From Ephydatia muelleri (taxonomy: Eukaryota > Porifera > Demospongiae > Spongillida > Spongillidae): a stretch of 64,000 nt of DNA. A program made the position numbers and the translations under genes. The DNA lies in NCBI GenBank assembly GCA_013339895.1, contig JABACO010000020.1, positions 413,054 to 477,053 of the forward strand, written 5' to 3'. Below the pieces are notes generated by a model. It saw only the letters and a program-made list of their open reading frames with translations, was not told the origin of the DNA and ran no database searches. Shown in pieces: positions 60,035 through 64,000 of the stretch (the stretch's first letter is position 1; each line of letters starts with the position of its first letter).

Positions 60035-62412
60035 GGTATGTACATGTGTGGTATGTGTGTGGTGAGTGTGGGTGCATGTATGGGTTACCTCTGCAAGGTC
60101 TTTGTGATGTAGTAGCAAGTGGCTCTTTATTAGGACCTTCAAAAACTTGCTTGATACATGTATATGTGCGTTGGTAACCATTGAAGTGGTGCGTGTGTGG
60201 TAACCATTGAAGTGGTGCGTGTGTGGTAGCCATTGAAGTGGTGTGTGTGTGGTAGCCATTGAAGTGGTGTGTGTGTGGTAGCCATTGAGTGTGTGGTAGC
60301 CATTGAAGTGTGGTGCGTTCTTTTTGCACAGACTCCTAGTGAGTGTGACAAGGCAGGAGACAGCTATCTTCAGAGAGAGTATCGCTTCATTCGCAACCAT
60401 CTGATACGCGAGGAGAGCTACAAGCACTGCCTGGCCCCCAAGTGCAAACTGAGTGAGCCCCTGTTCGTTAGCAACGAGGAGCACCAACCAGCTCTGCTCA
60501 GGTTTCACCCATACACACCTCATCTGGCCGTCATGTACAGGAAATCGTGGAGGTGAGTTTGATGGACTGGGGGGGGAGGGGGCCAAGGTGGGCTTCAATA
60601 TAGTGAGGTCATTACTGTCCTTTGAGTGTGTAGGTTTAATGCAGCGTTGACCTCATCTACCATGATCATATACGTGCACACACACACACACATGCACACA
60701 CACACCACAGTGTGTGGGATGTGGAGGAGGGCAAGAAGGTGTGCACACAACCCAACCTACCCAATCACATGGGGAAGATCACAGCTACTGAGTTCTTGAA
60801 CCCTCACGACATCTCACTCCTCCTTACTGGACTAGGTAAGTGACCCCACTGTCCCCCTCTCACCCTTCACCTCCCCTTCCCATCCAATCAGACGATGGCT
60901 CTGTATGTGTGTGGAGAGGGTACTGTGAGACCACACCCACCTTGGTAACGGCGTGGCGCGGCCTCACGGACATGATCCCCACGGCCAAAGGGGGCATGGT
61001 TCTGGACTGGGAGCAGTCCACAGGTCTCCTCTATGCCTCAGGGAACGTCAAACACATTCGCATCTGGGACACACACAAGGAGATGAAAGTGCACGACATG
61101 CCCACGGGAGTGGAGAGTTGCGTCACCACCTTGGCCTCCAGTATGGAGGACCCAGCCCTCTGCATCGCCGGGTTTGGGGATGGCTCGATCAAGATGTATG
61201 ACAGACGCCTCCCCCCTGATAACAGGTAATGACCCTGCCCCCCGGGGGTGCTGGGGGAAGGGGGGGGGGGGGGGGGGGGATCATCATCTGTGTTGTGAAT
61301 ATGTTGTGTGCACCAGCAGTGTTGTACACACACTGCAGGAACACACCACTTGGATCACGTGTATCAGCATGCAGACCTACAGCCAGAACAGACGTCTTCT
61401 CTCTTGCAGGTCTGTGAGCCTACCTGTTTTGACTGTGGGGGGGGGGGGGGGAGGGGGAGGAGTCAGAAGATTTGTTATGTAGGATTATGAGAAGGCGCGA
61501 TAGTTTGTAGGAATTGTGGCAAGAATGTGATTGCACGCTGCAATGAGATGCAATTGTCACACTTCAGTTGAGTGCTTGCAGGCCTGATAGCAATCTCTGG
61601 TCTTGATAGGTGTGGGATGGTGGCGTGAAGTATAGGCATGGTGGTATGTGACTTGGGGTTCACACATCGATATGGCAGGTGTGCATTAAATGAAGTTCAT
61701 CTCCACCGTATGCAGCACCAGCGGAGAGGTGAAGCTATGGGACCCGGCCATCTCCTACAGTGGTGCAAAGACCTTCAACCTGAGCTCCCGCACTGTCAGT
61801 GTGTGTGGCATTCATCCCAGGGCCCCCTTGCTGGCTTGGTGAGCGTGTAAAGGGGGTGGGTGAGGGTTAAATGTTCCTCCTGTGTCCCCTAGTGCCCTTC
61901 CCCAGCCCTCCATCAAGATATTCCACGTGGGCTCTGGAGGGATGGAGGAGCTGAATGTGATCAAGTACGTTGATGGCTTCATGGGACAGAAGATAGCCCA
62001 ACCCAAGTGCCTAGCCTTCCATCCATACAAGGTATGTGGGGGAGAGGGGGTGTGGGGGGAGGGGGTGGAGCTCATGAGTGAATTGTACATGCATAAGAAT
62101 GTGTGTCATAGGTACTTATGGGATGGGAACACATGTCCTTTAGCCTCTCCTAACTCTGTCATCCATGTGTGTGGGGGGGGGGAATGTGTGTGTGTGGGGG
62201 GGTGGCCATGTCAGCTTTGAGAAATACAGTAATGTCTATCTTCGTAGCCTCCTCCCTAGTGACAGAGTGTGTGTTGTGGTCGCCTCGCATTGTGATTGGG
62301 TGTGTGTGTGTGTGTCTTGGAATGGTCTCCTGTCCAGGTGTGGCTAGCAGCTGGTGGCTTGGATGGTTTCATCTACATCTATTCTACTGAAAAGAAGCAA
62401 GCCGTTCTCTAA
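53391..62412 (+). CDS. RPTOR: Raptor, mTORC1 scaffold subunit
   Basis: Twenty-six exons from 53391-53546 to 62338-62412 join in frame to about 1271 aa (human 1335). Raptor presents substrates to mTOR and docks mTORC1 on lysosomal Rag GTPases. Residues 1-about 320 form the RNC caspase-like domain ([35 protein letters not shown] near 147, YDCSNAG near 192, [15 protein letters not shown]). Armadillo/HEAT helices follow ([58 protein letters not shown]). A Ser/Pro-rich linker (about 650-860) is shorter than in vertebrates. Seven WD40 blades end the protein ([62 protein letters not shown]). Introns contain several minisatellites. AATAAA at 62708-62713 may end the transcript. DCTN5 is head to head; the arrestin-like gene is convergent. 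Confidence 0.96.
54715..54925. repeat. Minisatellite in RPTOR intron 5
   Basis: Mixed 12- and 19-bp units, CAATGACTCCCT and CAATGACTCCTCAATCCCT, about 14 copies, within the intron before the exon at 55018. Confidence 0.93.
56070..56200. repeat. Minisatellite in RPTOR intron 10
   Basis: Five copies of a 24-bp unit (GGAGAGGTGGGGAGGTGAAG plus GAGG). A CTCCCTCC tract (56460-56740) in intron 11 and (GT)n at 55120-55210 in intron 6 are further simple repeats of this gene. Confidence 0.93.
59033..59445. repeat. TACATGTGTGTG minisatellite in RPTOR intron 17
   Basis: About 410 bp of GTACATGTGTGTGT-type units with GCATGTATGTGTGTATGTAC variants. Alternating purine-pyrimidine sequence like this can adopt Z-DNA. 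CV/TH-rich frames are artefacts. A shorter array of a 26-bp unit with GTGGTAGCCATTGAAGTG lies at 60163-60315 in intron 19. Confidence 0.93.
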
Positions 62413-63001
62413 GACCGAAATATGTGTATATGTGTGTGTATGTACGTGTATGTCTGTGTGTGTATTTTAATGTTCACTCTTTTTTTCTTTTTTTTCTTTT
62501 TTTTGGACGTTCTTTACTGTTTCTATGCATTTTATTGTCCTGTCTCAGTTCATTTATTGGGTTTGTATGATCATGTGACAGCCATGTGATGCACACACTA
62601 TTGATTGCAGCTGTCATGTGGTTGTCATGTGATATACTACTGTGGCCTGGTGTTGCCATGCAATCGTCACATGATGTGTGTCTGGCAGTTCAGTTGGTTT
62701 CAGAGTTAATAAATATTACAAAATTCGAACATACAAATGTTTCCCATACAACACACAAAATGAAATGCCTCCACCAGAAATATCTCTGCTGCTCTGTTCT
62801 CAAGCCACACCCCCAATCTGTTGCCGTAGTGTTATAAGAGTGGTTGGAAACCAGGCATACCGCTGAACGTGTGAGAACCTATGGGAAGTGAGATGACACA
62901 CATCACCCTGTCCTCTTTCCCAGGACACTCCAAATATAACCCCACCCACACACCCTGTCCTCTTCCCCAGGACACTCCAAATATAACCCCACCCTCTCCC
63001 C

Positions 63002-63629
63002 CTAGTTACTGGTGATGTCTGGTGGCACAGAACATGGTCCCAGCACTGGAACTTGTGTACAGTTAGAAATCCAGCTGGGAGGTCTCCAATCGCTCCACTG
63101 TGGAGGGTATGAGCCCTTACCTCACAACACACACACATGGAGGAACACATACCATGGTGTTTGTAGGCGGTCTGATGGTTAGCATGTGCCTAACTTCAAT
63201 GTCTGGTGCCCAGGGAATGTGAACGTCAACATCCACAATGTAGCTACACTGTAGGGAGAAAATGAGTGGGGAAGGAGGGTGTGGTGATGGGGAGGAGGGT
63301 GTGGTGATGGGGAGGAGGGAAAGGGATGTTGCTAAACAGCCTCTAGTACCTTGACAATGGATCCAGAGCAAGATGGAGGAATGCCAATGCCAATGGCAAA
63401 CCTGGTGAGGTCTAGATCCACATCCCTTAGAGAGGGCAGGACAGATGATGTAATAGCTATCTCCAATGCATGATGTCATACTTGGCCTGGGTACGTACCT
63501 TCGCACAGTGGCACCCCTTGGGCATCCTTCTTGCACCATCTCTGCAATTGTGTCAAAGAGAGTGTTGGCTGTGAGTTGCTCCTCCAGCTTAGTTCTATCT
63601 GTTCCCAAGAGTTTGATGATGCGAATTAG
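63002..63629 (-). CDS. Arrestin-domain protein, C-terminal exons (5' end off the window)
   Basis: Four exons: 63629-63499, 63425-63350, 63248-63153 and 63097-63002. The phases agree. The sequence reads TKLEEQLTANTLFDTIAEMV, QEGCPRGATVRRDVDLDLTR, FAIGIGIPPSCSGSIVKCSY, IVDVDVHIPWAPDIEVRHML, then PPTNTM and WSDWRPPSWISN, ending VPPDITSN. The run PP-S-CSGSIVK-SYIVDVDV is the C-terminal arrestin fold as in ARRDC/alpha-arrestins, which bind membrane proteins for ubiquitin-linked sorting. The N-terminal arrestin half should lie right of position 64000. There are no PPxY motifs in the visible tail. Family assignment is by pattern only. Tail to tail with RPTOR. Confidence 0.6.
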
Positions 63630-63654
63630 CTGTGAGGGTAAGAATATACTGGTT

Positions 63655-64000
63655 TAACCTACACCTCTCCATCCCTCCTCTCATAGACAACCTCTCCATC
63701 CCTCCTCTCACAGACAACCTCTCCATCCCTCCTCCCTCCTCTCACAGACAACCTCTCCATCCCTCCTCTCATAGACAACCTCTCCATCCCTCCTCTCACA
63801 GACCTCTCCATCCCTCCTCTCACAGACCTCTCCATCCCTCCTTACACAGACCTCTCCATTCCTCCTCTCACAGATCTCTCCATCCCTCCTCACAGACCTC
63901 TCCATCCCTCCTCTCACAGACCTCTCCATCCCTCCTCTCACAGACCTCTCCATCCCTCCTCTCACAGACCTCTCCATCCCTCCTCTCACAGACCTCTCCA
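63655..64000. repeat. 19-24-bp minisatellite at the right window edge
   Basis: Units ACCTCTCCATCCCTCCTCTC plus ACAG repeat about 15 times, with length variants and an ATAGACA form, and continue past the window. They occupy the next upstream intron of the arrestin-like gene. Confidence 0.93.

Overview
The window looks like nuclear DNA of an early-branching animal, most likely a sponge. This is inferred from animal-specific or animal-typical genes (cathepsin L, NUDCD3, tepsin, MICAL-like, raptor, arrestin-domain protein), many short phase-consistent introns, very compact gene spacing and abundant micro/minisatellites. I cannot name the species from the sequence alone. A run of exactly 1000 N at 48001-49000 is a scaffold gap.

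Positions 1-33.5 kb are repeat- and transposon-rich. Three copies of an ankyrin-repeat gene lie here: a 5'-truncated plus-strand copy (268-1649), a decayed plus-strand copy broken by inserted elements (3460-7010), and an apparently complete 11-exon minus-strand copy (14049-20057) whose introns carry large minisatellites. Between the inverted copies is a 5.25-kb Ginger-like DNA transposon (7598-12847, CCGG target duplication) carrying an intron-containing integrase plus OTU gene and, nested inside, a hAT element (10817-12535). To the right are Ty3/gypsy-type and hAT fragments, several non-autonomous hAT-like elements with clear 5-bp or 8-bp target duplications, a split retroelement-like ORF, and a 1.2-kb ATAC microsatellite flanked by inverted copies of that ORF's 3' end.

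Positions 34-64 kb are gene-dense: CTSL (+), NUDCD3 (-), NDUFAB1 (+), a conserved uncharacterised 263-aa gene (-), TEPSIN (+, with a tRNA-Val in intron 2), gap, MICAL-like CH-domain gene (-, 3' end missing at the gap), SNRPC (+), a small coiled-coil gene (+), DCTN5 (-), RPTOR (+) and an arrestin-domain gene (-, 5' end off the window). The block holds four head-to-head pairs with only about 110-170 bp between start codons, and the pairs meet tail to tail. Exon models were built by hand from splice sites and reading phase. Tepsin (AP-4 vesicle coat), dynactin 5 (dynein cargo adaptor), NUDCD3 (dynein chaperone) and raptor (mTORC1 at lysosomes) all touch endomembrane traffic, but that shared theme may be chance.
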